A stretch of DNA of 25,137 nt from positions 1 to 25,137 of IMG/VR virus record IMGVR_UViG_3300010354_000588. One strand, written 5' to 3'. The notes under the pieces are model-generated. The model was not told the origin of the DNA. It was given only the letters and a program-made list of their open reading frames with translations, and did not search any database. The translations under genes and the position numbers were made by a program. Position 1 is the stretch's first letter. The number at the start of each line of letters is the position of its first letter. Shown piece after piece: positions 1 through 6,677 of the stretch. The stretch is from a virus.

Positions 1-176
1 ACGATTCTATCAGGGTTACCATACTGTTTACAGTATTGTATTAGATCAATATGTAGTTTGTAATCGCCTTTCAGTCCGCTGAATTCAGAACTAAGTTTAT
101 GATCTATAAAATTAGAATTATCAAATACAGCTATACTAGCATCATGATTCAGTGCGTTAATTCCCCAAGTAATCAT
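1..176 (-). CDS. Carbamoyltransferase, NodU/CmcH/TobZ type (N-terminal part, cut by window edge)
   Basis: Reading the minus strand from the ATG at 176-174 gives 58 codons open to the left edge. The protein begins MITWGINALNHDAS, matching the start of NodU/CmcH/TobZ carbamoyltransferases, where a Gly-(I/L)-Asn-x3-His-Asp-x-Ser block opens the ASKHA-fold domain. The family transfers a carbamoyl group from carbamoyl phosphate to a hydroxyl on sugars, antibiotics or Nod factors. The start is supported by purine-rich AGAGAAAGAA just upstream and by a 20-base overlap with the end of the SGNH-like gene before it, so it ends a polycistronic run. Coming after three SGNH-like genes, it probably decorates a glycan (inference). 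The C-terminal domain lies outside the window, so intactness cannot be judged. Confidence 0.75.
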   Translation of the reverse strand, partial: MITWGINALNHDASIAVFDNSNFIDHKLSSEFSGLKGDYKLHIDLIQYCKQYGNPDRI

Positions 177-921
177 TTGTTCTTTCTCTTATATATTTGT
201 TTTTAAAATCTTTAACATCAGTAGGAAGATGAAAATCATTTAAATTAATTGTGACTTTACTTTCTTCTAACCATTCTAATATTTTTTTTCCTAAAATTAA
301 ATTATTTTCTTCGGTAAAATGACAAGGTCTGTAATCATGTATTGATTCTAGATATTCTCGTGTTAATCCAAGAGCATTATTTTCTAAATCATATATATCA
401 GAAAGACTATGTTTGTGTCCTACATAATCTGATAGTTCTTCGTTAAATGGAATGGCATTTATTAGTAATGTCTCTGGCCTTAAATCTCTAATATGTCGCA
501 CCATAGATGCCACTGAATGTAGATCTATAAGATCATCTTGTAAATATGTGTAATAATCAATCATACTTTTACAAGTGTTTACTGCTCGAATATTCTCTGG
601 AAAATATCTTTGAAAATATTTCAAACTATTTTCGGAATCGACTACACCAGAAAAAAAGCTATATTCCCAAAGTGGATGACTAGGTTCGAACAGATCAGAG
701 ATCCATCTTCTTAATGGATGGGTAACTAAAAAAATGTTTTTGTCATAATTTATATGAAATTCTTTAAATCTACAATAGCTGTAACTAACACTACTACCGC
801 TTTTCGCCCAATTATCTATGTGATAATTTTCTCGTAAGACATCAACCCAACTGATTAAATTAGGTAATAATTGAGAAGCAAAACTATCTCCGTATATTCC
901 CAATGTAGGTAATTTTTTCAA
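157..921 (-). CDS. SGNH/GDSL hydrolase-like protein, paralogue 1 of 3
   Basis: A 254-aa protein with the block I motif GIYGDSFA (Ser13), an SGNH block II-like segment (GSSVSYSY, about 41-48), and a C-terminal RPCHFTEENN segment that supplies the block V histidine. SGNH enzymes are serine esterases/acetylhydrolases acting on lipids or glycans. The usual D-x-x-H is not kept: the nearest Asp is five residues before the His, so a Ser-His dyad or a changed substrate is possible. The start codon is TTG, backed by AAGGA six bases upstream; no ATG fits the conserved N-terminus. It is the last of three homologous genes, follows a 33-aa ORF and overlaps the carbamoyltransferase. There is no signal peptide, so it should act in the cytoplasm. 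The exact reaction is unknown. Confidence 0.7.
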   Translation of the reverse strand: MKKLPTLGIYGDSFASQLLPNLISWVDVLRENYHIDNWAKSGSSVSYSYCRFKEFHINYDKNIFLVTHPLRRWISDLFEPSHPLWEYSFFSGVVDSENSLKYFQRYFPENIRAVNTCKSMIDYYTYLQDDLIDLHSVASMVRHIRDLRPETLLINAIPFNEELSDYVGHKHSLSDIYDLENNALGLTREYLESIHDYRPCHFTEENNLILGKKILEWLEESKVTINLNDFHLPTDVKDFKNKYIRERTNDYLGN

Positions 922-930
922 TATAAATCC

Positions 931-1032
931 TTACTTGTAAATGAAGGGATCTTTTTTACGTTGTTCTTGTAACCGTTTTCTTATAAACCACCAATGTTTT
1001 ATATTGTGGTAAAGTATCTTAAGTATTTTCAT
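931..1032 (-). CDS. Small 33-aa basic protein, unknown
   Basis: A short ORF fills the only gap in this operon. It opens at the ATG at 1032-1030, 14 bases inside the end of the upstream SGNH-like gene, and stops with TAA at 933-931, ten bases before the TTG of the next gene. The product is basic and aromatic: HWWF in the middle, then a K/R/Q-rich stretch, ending DPFIYK. There is no convincing Shine-Dalgarno sequence, so expression may rely on translational coupling. I do not recognise a family. Its stop codon region carries the AAGGA that serves the next gene, so it could be a coupling peptide as easily as a functional protein. Support is tight packing and an open frame only. Confidence 0.4.
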   Translation of the reverse strand: MKILKILYHNIKHWWFIRKRLQEQRKKDPFIYK

Positions 1033-1822
1033 AATTTTTTATCAAATATTTTCTTTTAAATTCATCAAAGCTCGATGGTGTTACAAAATCTTCTAAATTT
1101 AATGTCACTTGGCCATTTTCTATCCATTGTAACATTTTATTTCCTAAAATAATATTGTTTTCGTCTGTAATATGACAGTGCCTAGTATCACGTAAGGATT
1201 TTTTATCTAAATATTTTGAAAACTTCTCCCAATCATCGAAACCAAGGGCAGCAGTTTCTAATAGACAAATTTCTGCTAGAAAATGTCTATGACCAATAAT
1301 ATCTGACAAATAATTAGCATGAAATTTATCTTTGATATAGGAGGGTAAAGATGCGACCATTAATACATCAGGTCTTAAATTTTTTATTTCATAAATTAAT
1401 CCTGCTGCTGTGAAAATGTCTAATTCAGTATTCTGTATATATGAATAATAACCAATCGCTGCCTCGAATGTTTTTAGAATTAATTTTTTCTCAGGACAAA
1501 ATTTTGATAGATTTTTATAATGTTGATTAAGAAGTTCAAGGTTGTTAATGTGTGATAAATGGGCCTGACCTATTGAATCTAGCTCATTGTAAATGTGTCG
1601 GGTCCAAATTCTACTAGCATTTGTTACTACAAATATGATTTTGTCATATTTTTCAAAATTCTCTTTGAATTGAACAAAAGAGTAATATAAACTCGATCCT
1701 GCCTTACTGTAATTATCTACACTATATTTTTCTTTAAGAACGTCTACCCAACAGAACTGAGTATCTAATCTAAATTGATCTGCGATACTATAACTATCTC
1801 CAAAAATTCCTAATGTTTTCAT
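1019..1822 (-). CDS. SGNH/GDSL hydrolase-like protein, paralogue 2 of 3
   Basis: A 267-aa paralogue of its two neighbours. It has block I GIFGDSYS (Ser10), AGSSLYYSF as the block II counterpart, VVTNASRIW near residues 66-74 (its Asn may correspond to the block III Asn, not retained in the sisters), and HCHITDENN with the block V His near the C-terminus. A further family-specific segment, DIIGHRHFLAEICLLE, is shared with the sister proteins, showing that the three form one subfamily. The ATG at 1822 lies in an ATGA overlap with the upstream gene's TGA, indicating translational coupling. Of the three this copy looks closest to a complete Ser/Asn/His set. Likely a cytoplasmic glycan or lipid O-esterase; the substrate is unknown. 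Confidence 0.7.
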   Translation of the reverse strand: MKTLGIFGDSYSIADQFRLDTQFCWVDVLKEKYSVDNYSKAGSSLYYSFVQFKENFEKYDKIIFVVTNASRIWTRHIYNELDSIGQAHLSHINNLELLNQHYKNLSKFCPEKKLILKTFEAAIGYYSYIQNTELDIFTAAGLIYEIKNLRPDVLMVASLPSYIKDKFHANYLSDIIGHRHFLAEICLLETAALGFDDWEKFSKYLDKKSLRDTRHCHITDENNIILGNKMLQWIENGQVTLNLEDFVTPSSFDEFKRKYLIKNYENT

Positions 1823-2571
1823 TTATAAAGATGTGGCAAATATAATTTACAAAATTCTTTCTTATTGGATGGTTTTATAAAATCATCTATTCGTAAATTA
1901 ACTTTATTGTTTGAAAGCCACTCTAACACTTTTGTTCCAAGAATTTTATTATTTTCAATAGTGATATGACATGGTCTTTTATCGGTAAGGCCATAAAGAT
2001 CTTTTGTACTTAAATTCATGGCCTCGTTTTCCATTTCTACAATATTTTTTAAAGAATTTTCGTGATTTACTATTTCGGTTATATCAGGATTTTGATTAAA
2101 GGCGTTTATAAAAAGTACATCTGGTTTCAAATCTTTTATTTTACTTAGCATAGTCATTGTAGCTAATTCGTCTTCTTCGGTATTTTGAATATATTTGAAA
2201 TAGTTTGCTGCTGCTAACATTTTGTTTTTAGCAATAAAATTATCAGGGAAATTCTTTTGAATTATTTCTTGATACTGTACTGCTTCGGACGCTGACACAA
2301 TATGATTAAGGTAATTATACTCACTATTTTCCTTAAATAAATTTCCTAACCATAGTCTATCTACACTACTAACAATAAAAATTATTTTATCATATTTTGT
2401 CCTATATATTTGGTTCATAAATTTTTTATAACTAAAATATATACCTGACCCAGGTACTGAAAAATTTTGAATTATAAATTCATTTTCTAAGTAAGTTACC
2501 CAAGTAGGACCTGCATCTACATTTGAAGTAAACGCGAAACTATCACCAAAAATTCCTAAATTTTGTTTCAT
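1819..2571 (-). CDS. SGNH/GDSL hydrolase-like protein, paralogue 3 of 3
   Basis: A 250-aa protein, first of the tandem trio. It carries GIFGDSFA (Ser11), PGSGIYFSY, IVSSVDRLW and RPCHITIENNKILG, which align one-for-one with the other two copies. The block III position is Ser rather than Asn, so the oxyanion hole may differ. Start ATG at 2571 overlaps the primase stop as ATGA. Having three diverged copies in a row suggests duplication followed by specialisation on different acyl groups or sugar positions (inference). It lies directly downstream of primase in the same transcript, unusual company for a replication gene. Family membership rests on motifs read by eye. Confidence 0.7.
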   Translation of the reverse strand: MKQNLGIFGDSFAFTSNVDAGPTWVTYLENEFIIQNFSVPGSGIYFSYKKFMNQIYRTKYDKIIFIVSSVDRLWLGNLFKENSEYNYLNHIVSASEAVQYQEIIQKNFPDNFIAKNKMLAAANYFKYIQNTEEDELATMTMLSKIKDLKPDVLFINAFNQNPDITEIVNHENSLKNIVEMENEAMNLSTKDLYGLTDKRPCHITIENNKILGTKVLEWLSNNKVNLRIDDFIKPSNKKEFCKLYLPHLYK

Positions 2572-3527
2572 TTTTTAAACCATTTTTTTGCTAGTAATTC
2601 AATTTTTAGTTTACTTGTTTCTTTAGAACGATGAATACTGTATAGTGTATAGAGTTTACCATATTGTTTAACTGCATCTGAAACATCTTTAATATTAGTG
2701 TGCCAATCAGGAAAACTTACACTCCATCCATACTCGATTGCTTGTTTTACTATTTTATATCCTTCATGGTCCCTATCCGGAACCACAATAATTTCCTTAT
2801 TTAACCTGCTTATTAGTAGGTGTTGTTTGTTACTACACTCGCTACCTAATATAGCTATACCATCGACGCTTATGGCATCCATTGGACCTTCACATAACAC
2901 AGCAAATTTTCTAGTCCAATGTTGATTATCTAAATTAAACACATATCCAGATTGTTGTTCGCTAATGTACTTAGGTTTTCCTTCTCTAACCAATCTAGCA
3001 GTATATCCTACACATCGATCTTGATAATAGAAAGGAATTATTACTCTATTATTAAACCCTTCCTCAGGTGTCCAATACCAATCATAACTGTCTATGTCAA
3101 GTCCACGATCATAAATGTAAGTCAGGACATTATGACAATCAGAATTATTCAAACTGTCTTTTAACAATACTGATCCTAACGGTAGAGTTTTTGTATGAAG
3201 AATAGGTACAAGACTTTTTATTTCAGTTGTATCTACTGTTTCCTTTAATCTTAAAGCATCAAAACTACATTTATTGATTTGATCGTCAGGAACATTTAGC
3301 AGTTTGAAGAGTTTTTTAAATTTAAGACTGAGTAATCTGCCAGGTTGCCAACTTGCTTTAAACTGACAATTAAAACAATGATAACTTACATTATCACCTT
3401 TAATTATAATACCGCCACGTTGTCTTTTATCATCGCAACAGACCGCATTAAAACTGATCCAGCCGCTGGGCGTGTGTTTTCTTTTTGGAGGTAAGAATGC
3501 TTGTACTGTATCTATAACTAGACTCAT
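2568..3527 (-). CDS. 61: DNA primase, T4 gp61-like
   Basis: A 319-aa protein, close to T4 gp61 (about 342 aa). It has an N-terminal zinc-ribbon-like region with Cys30-Cys31 and Cys51-x2-Cys54, then a TOPRIM domain with CEGPMDA (Glu213, Asp217) and PDRDHEG (Asp251, Asp253), the metal-binding acids of primases. gp61-type primases lay RNA primers for lagging-strand synthesis with the gp41 helicase. The ATG at 3527 precedes a typical primase N-terminus (IDTVQAFLPP then TPSGW), so the start is firm, yet no Shine-Dalgarno is visible. A sigma70-like promoter ends six bases before this ATG, implying a leaderless message. The stop overlaps the first SGNH-like gene by four bases. Confidence 0.9.
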   Translation of the reverse strand: MSLVIDTVQAFLPPKRKHTPSGWISFNAVCCDDKRQRGGIIIKGDNVSYHCFNCQFKASWQPGRLLSLKFKKLFKLLNVPDDQINKCSFDALRLKETVDTTEIKSLVPILHTKTLPLGSVLLKDSLNNSDCHNVLTYIYDRGLDIDSYDWYWTPEEGFNNRVIIPFYYQDRCVGYTARLVREGKPKYISEQQSGYVFNLDNQHWTRKFAVLCEGPMDAISVDGIAILGSECSNKQHLLISRLNKEIIVVPDRDHEGYKIVKQAIEYGWSVSFPDWHTNIKDVSDAVKQYGKLYTLYSIHRSKETSKLKIELLAKKWFKK

Positions 3528-3533
3528 TTTAGT

Positions 3534-3562
3534 ATTTTATGAGAATACTAATACTTTGTCAA
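3534..3562 (-). promoter_or_regulatory. Sigma70-like promoter for primase operon (predicted leaderless)
   Basis: On the minus strand, TTGACA (3562-3557) is followed by a 17-base spacer and TAAAAT (3539-3534), 11 of 12 consensus positions with ideal spacing. Exactly six bases (ACTAAA) separate the -10 box from the primase ATG, so the expected +1 is the A of the ATG. The -10 overlaps the TAA stop of the upstream structural gene. This would let host RNA polymerase transcribe primase and the SGNH genes early. Confidence 0.6.
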
Positions 3563-4352
3563 TTTTTCCGGTGTTTTCTATTGAAGGGATATATTTAATT
3601 CTTAACCAACCAATATTATTACTGTAATCTGATATCTCATTATAAATCTTAGTTACTCTATCGGTAGTATTTGTAATACTAAATGTTTCTAAATCGTTCC
3701 ATTCTGTTGCGCTGCTTACTACAACATCATTGGTTATTTGGACAGATACAGTAGCATCGAATGTAGTAGGCCAGAATTCTAATTTAATTTGATGCTTATC
3801 ATTTATGTCATTTCTTGGATTAACTTCTACAGAATCACTAACATATGTGTAAACGTAATTACCAGGTACAGTGTCGTCTACAAGATATGTAAAGGCGTCT
3901 ATTATCTGTGGTTCGGGTACATCAGGAGTTGCTCCTGCTCGTAGATCAATTACACCGCCTATTCCAAATTGTGTGTCGCCGTAAAGCGGTGTTTTATGTT
4001 CGCTTTCTCCTAAAATATAAAGTGTATATTTTAAAAATTGCGGAGCAATATAATCTAAATCTTGTGCATAAACTGTCATAGTTGCTAACCCTGTGGTATT
4101 TGGCACTGGATTTACATCTACAGTCAAAACTTCTTTATTATGATTGTCCATTATAAGACATTTAAGGTTAAAATTTGTAATATTAATACGTTTTTGATCC
4201 GCATTACGTATATCAAATTCTACCGTATTTTTCATGCCTTTATACATTTTAATGTTTCGTTGATACACAGGTCTCCACTCCACAGTATAAGATACCAAAT
4301 CGGCCACTACTGAAATTCTATTTGAATATAAATAAGATGAAATTTTTTGCAT
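3537..4352 (-). CDS. Probable virion structural protein with Ig-like (BppU-N-like) domain
   Basis: A beta-rich protein of about 271 aa. The segment around residues 40-125 follows the pattern of phage baseplate/tail Ig-like modules (PVYQRN..., a field of NTVEFDI, then DNHNKEV, then a GLATMTVYAQDL turn), resembling the BppU N-terminal domain. Two further beta-rich stretches follow a proline-containing linker near 140-150. I chose the ATG at 4352 rather than the in-frame TTG at 4367: the TTG sits only three bases after a late-type CATAAATA box and would precede the expected transcription start. A GAG-containing leader sits before the ATG. Structural role is inferred from fold-like pattern and late promoter; no specific tail component can be named. 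Confidence 0.5.
   Translation of the reverse strand: MQKISSYLYSNRISVVADLVSYTVEWRPVYQRNIKMYKGMKNTVEFDIRNADQKRINITNFNLKCLIMDNHNKEVLTVDVNPVPNTTGLATMTVYAQDLDYIAPQFLKYTLYILGESEHKTPLYGDTQFGIGGVIDLRAGATPDVPEPQIIDAFTYLVDDTVPGNYVYTYVSDSVEVNPRNDINDKHQIKLEFWPTTFDATVSVQITNDVVVSSATEWNDLETFSITNTTDRVTKIYNEISDYSNNIGWLRIKYIPSIENTGKIDKVLVFS
4327..4334 (+). promoter_or_regulatory. Candidate T4-type late promoter box (TATAAATA)
   Basis: An exact TATAAATA, the T4 late promoter -10 element read by gp55-directed polymerase, lies 41 bases upstream of the plus-strand gene starting at 4376. It is inside the coding start of the minus-strand structural gene. In DNA this AT-rich a single octamer can occur by chance, so the call is tentative. 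Confidence 0.35.
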
Positions 4353-4370
4353 TTGATTGAATCTCAACTG

Positions 4371-4378
4371 TATTTATG
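4371..4378 (-). promoter_or_regulatory. Candidate late promoter box (CATAAATA)
   Basis: Minus-strand CATAAATA fits the relaxed NATAAATA late box of T4-like marine phages. It lies 18 bases before the ATG at 4352 of the likely structural gene, leaving room for a short leader with GAG. Its first three bases are the complement of the start codon of the divergent gene at 4376, so promoter and start codon share sequence. Confidence 0.4.
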
Positions 4379-4753
4379 GCGAAACTTAGAGAAAACATAC
4401 AAGAACAATTACCCTTTATTTCCGTACTGCACTATGGTGAAAACGAATATGTTGGGATTATAATAAATCAAGATCAGCATGTAACCTGTTTTTATGATTT
4501 AGGAGTTATCAAAACACCTGAGGATAAAGCGGGACTGTTAGAAATTGGTGAAATTTGGTGGTGGGAGTCTAATAGACAAGTACCTATAAGCATTTTTTGT
4601 AGGAAAGAAATAGAGCCTTACAAATATGCTATAAAAACTTTTAACAGTAAAGATGTTAGAATAGTGTTAGGCCCAGTAGTCAATTTGATGAATCTTACTT
4701 TAAAGCGGGTAAAGCGTAAAAGTGTTCAGTTAGTTAGACATCCGAAACGTTAA
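4376..4753 (+). CDS. Conserved-looking 125-aa protein, unknown function
   Basis: A 125-aa protein on the plus strand between minus-strand genes. It is beta-rich in the middle (ENEYVGIIINQD, then GEIWWWESNRQVPISIF) and ends in a strongly basic tail (LKRVKRKSVQLVRHPKR). The WWWESN block followed by a basic C-terminus suggests nucleic-acid or ribonucleoprotein contact, but that is a guess. No Shine-Dalgarno is evident before the ATG at 4376. It diverges from the structural gene and converges on the DnaE-like gene with a three-base overlap of stops. No catalytic motif seen. Coding status is supported by the full-length open frame fitting exactly between neighbours. Confidence 0.6.
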   Translation: MAKLRENIQEQLPFISVLHYGENEYVGIIINQDQHVTCFYDLGVIKTPEDKAGLLEIGEIWWWESNRQVPISIFCRKEIEPYKYAIKTFNSKDVRIVLGPVVNLMNLTLKRVKRKSVQLVRHPKR

Positions 4754-5331
4754 CTAAACTCGTAACCTATAGTTTCACAAATCAAATTCATTTGTACAAC
4801 TACAGCAGTTGCGTATGCGATAGCATGGCTTTTCTTAAAATAATATTCATCATTATCTGGTTTACGCCAAACTTCTATCATTATTTCATTCCAAGATTTG
4901 CCGACTAAGTGTCGTTTAGCAGGACGAATCATAGCTAAAACTGCGGCTAATTCTTCTATACTTTTTGGTTTCATGACCTTTAAAATATCACTGTGCCCAT
5001 TAATATGAAATAATAAATTACTAAATTCTTCAGACTCTAATAAATCCCAAAGGGGTTCTGTGTTTATTAATTCTTTCAAATGATTCTCATTTTTGATATC
5101 TTTATAGAGATTCACATTTAAGAAATCTATTTTAAAATACCCTCTTTTCTCTGCCTCTTTGTAATCTATATTACTAGAGTTAGTTATAGGATTATAAGGA
5201 ATCTCTGTATAGTATACACCGGTGTTGTGTTTTTTTAACGAGCCATCTGCTTCTCGGATCGAAGCATTGATATGTCTAATTTTTTCGAGAATATGATCTC
5301 TATCAACAAAGTCGATGTCTATATCAGGCAT
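4750..5331 (-). CDS. Miniature DnaE/PolC-like protein (C-family polymerase palm fragment)
   Basis: A 193-aa protein with the hallmark motifs of bacterial DNA polymerase III alpha in the right order. PDIDIDF at residues 2-8 corresponds to the motif holding E. coli DnaE Asp401/Asp403; GYFKIDFLNV near 64-73 (Asp69) corresponds to the Asp555 motif; IEELAAVLAMIRP near 125-137 corresponds to the DnaE FEDMIALVALFRP segment; YFKKSHAIAYA at 164-174 corresponds to FNKSHSAAYA. DnaE is about 1,100 aa or more: here the PHP domain, most of the fingers and the beta-binding, OB and tau-binding parts are missing. The order is preserved and three catalytic Asp remain, so it is not random decay. It follows a 60-aa gene after one base. 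Polymerase activity is unproven; a regulatory, clamp-loader-binding or decoy role is equally possible. Confidence 0.7.
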   Translation of the reverse strand: MPDIDIDFVDRDHILEKIRHINASIREADGSLKKHNTGVYYTEIPYNPITNSSNIDYKEAEKRGYFKIDFLNVNLYKDIKNENHLKELINTEPLWDLLESEEFSNLLFHINGHSDILKVMKPKSIEELAAVLAMIRPAKRHLVGKSWNEIMIEVWRKPDNDEYYFKKSHAIAYATAVVVQMNLICETIGYEFS

Positions 5332-5332
5332 A

Positions 5333-5515
5333 TTAGTGTATTACTTGCGTTTCAAATAGTAAAAGTGGTAAATTTTTGTTTAGATATTCAGCATATTCTT
5401 CTGCGTCATCTAAATCTTCAAACCCTTCAAGTTTTACATATATAGATGAATCTTTTTCGCTTACAATGATCTGCATACTTAATTCTGATAATGCTCCGAT
5501 AATATTTTCGCTCAT
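5333..5515 (-). CDS. Small 60-aa acidic protein, unknown
   Basis: A 60-aa acidic protein with an alternating beta-strand start (MQIIVSEKDSSIYVKLEGF) and a DLDDAEEYAEYLNK helix, suggesting a small alpha/beta fold. Its ATG overlaps the stop of the zinc-finger protein gene (ATGA) and its TAA is one base before the DnaE-like start, so all three should be translated from one message. It contains no recognisable catalytic motif. The tight coupling to the DnaE-like protein makes a partner or subunit role worth considering, which is inference only. Confidence 0.6.
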   Translation of the reverse strand: MSENIIGALSELSMQIIVSEKDSSIYVKLEGFEDLDDAEEYAEYLNKNLPLLLFETQVIH

Positions 5516-6204
5516 AATGTGGACTCCTTGACCACTTGTTTTACAAATTCTAAATCTGCCTTTTGTTGTTTAAACTTTTTAAGCCAGACTTGAGGATCTA
5601 TAATAGTACTTATAGAATTTAGTTGTTCATCTAGTAGTTCAGACAATAATTTTTTACCACTTTCACAATTTAGTAATAACCACGGGCTTATCTTACCGTC
5701 TTTAATATCATAAACAGCTCTATTACTACTTACATATTTAAAATAGTGATCCCATGAACTATTATTCTTTACAGCCCATTCAGTCATGTTTTTTATACTT
5801 CTTTCTAAAGCAGTATCTACATTTTCGGTATGTATTAGTTCTAACACATACTTTTCATATAGTTCATCTCTACACCAATGATCTAATTTCACTCCGCTTT
5901 TTACAACCCAATCTAAAAATTTTTCTGGATATAAAGGATTTGTATTACTAACAAAACTACCAAATTTTACAAACGCATTATAGTAAGGACTTTTGGCAAA
6001 TTCGTCATATGATTTGTTAGTATTACTTTTTTGTACGAATTGAAAAAATTTATTAAAAGCAGTTAATCCAATCATGACATGTTTTTCGTCTTTCATTACA
6101 TATCTGCGTTTCTTTTCGCACATATGAATCATCAAAGTTTTTTCTCTAGTAAACTTTGACTGACAGTATTCACATATATAGCTGCTTGTTTTTTCCAAAA
6201 TCAT
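5512..6204 (-). CDS. Zinc-finger-containing conserved phage protein (possible gp59-like helicase loader)
   Basis: A 230-aa protein. Residues 9-32 form a C2H2-like finger (YICEYCQSKF, then a helix ending H-x-C before EKKRR), followed by a largely helical region rich in aromatic and charged residues. The C-terminal half, with repeated helices from about residue 75, recalls the all-helical T4 gp59 helicase loader (217 aa) in length and in some pattern, but I could not establish homology by eye. A DNA-binding replication or transcription accessory is the cautious reading. It overlaps both neighbours by four bases (ATGA), in a run of small replication-region genes. The finger is seen; the gp59 idea is a weak inference. 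Confidence 0.55.
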   Translation of the reverse strand: MILEKTSSYICEYCQSKFTREKTLMIHMCEKKRRYVMKDEKHVMIGLTAFNKFFQFVQKSNTNKSYDEFAKSPYYNAFVKFGSFVSNTNPLYPEKFLDWVVKSGVKLDHWCRDELYEKYVLELIHTENVDTALERSIKNMTEWAVKNNSSWDHYFKYVSSNRAVYDIKDGKISPWLLLNCESGKKLLSELLDEQLNSISTIIDPQVWLKKFKQQKADLEFVKQVVKESTL

Positions 6205-6677
6205 TTAAATATTTTTTCTATTTGTTTGTCGTCATACCCATGTAATTTAGCCAGCTCTTTACATTCTTTTTCTGTACTTATAACAGATAATAATTCTAAT
6301 TCATCCATTTTTCTATTAGGATATATTTCTGCCAGAAACTTAACTGTTTTATTAGAAGATTTTTTTTGTTTAAATCCAATCCATTCATGATAAAATAATT
6401 TCCTACTTTCGTGACTACAAAGACATAGTAATTGCCAAAGCAATTTAGGATGTTTTTGTAAATCCTTCCAATTTTTATTAAAGTATTCATTAACTGTAAG
6501 AACAAAATGCTCTTGAAGATCAGGGTTTGATGTTTTAACATTACTTACATAACGATTAAGTAAAAAGAATTCATTTTTTAATGTTTTCTGTTGATCTTCG
6601 TTTAATTCGTCCCAAAGACCTTTCATATTCATGTCCACTGCTGCTAGTTTCTCTTTTAATTCAATTTTATCACTCAT
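6201..6677 (-). CDS. Conserved helical protein, unknown (possible gp62-like clamp-loader subunit)
   Basis: About 158 aa, starting MSDKIELKEK. The frame is open further upstream to 6779, but the ATG at 6677 has a strong AAGAAGGA seven to eight bases before it and only an eight-base overlap with the upstream gene, so I chose it. The product is all-helical, with KHPKLLWQLLCLCS near the middle, WIGFKQKK, and a C-terminal VKFLAEIYPNRKMDELELL. Helix order and size are loosely like T4 gp62 (187 aa), the small clamp-loader subunit, but similarity by eye is slight. No catalytic motif. It overlaps the zinc-finger gene by four bases. Confidence 0.55.
   Translation of the reverse strand: MSDKIELKEKLAAVDMNMKGLWDELNEDQQKTLKNEFFLLNRYVSNVKTSNPDLQEHFVLTVNEYFNKNWKDLQKHPKLLWQLLCLCSHESRKLFYHEWIGFKQKKSSNKTVKFLAEIYPNRKMDELELLSVISTEKECKELAKLHGYDDKQIEKIFK

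Noticed and set aside
2698-3164. Two plus-strand ORFs inside the primase region
   Set aside because: They are antisense to a gene with intact zinc and TOPRIM motifs and have no motifs of their own.
3537-4367. TTG start at 4367 for the structural gene
   Set aside because: It lies three bases after the late-type CATAAATA box, ahead of any expected transcript start; the ATG at 4352 fits better.
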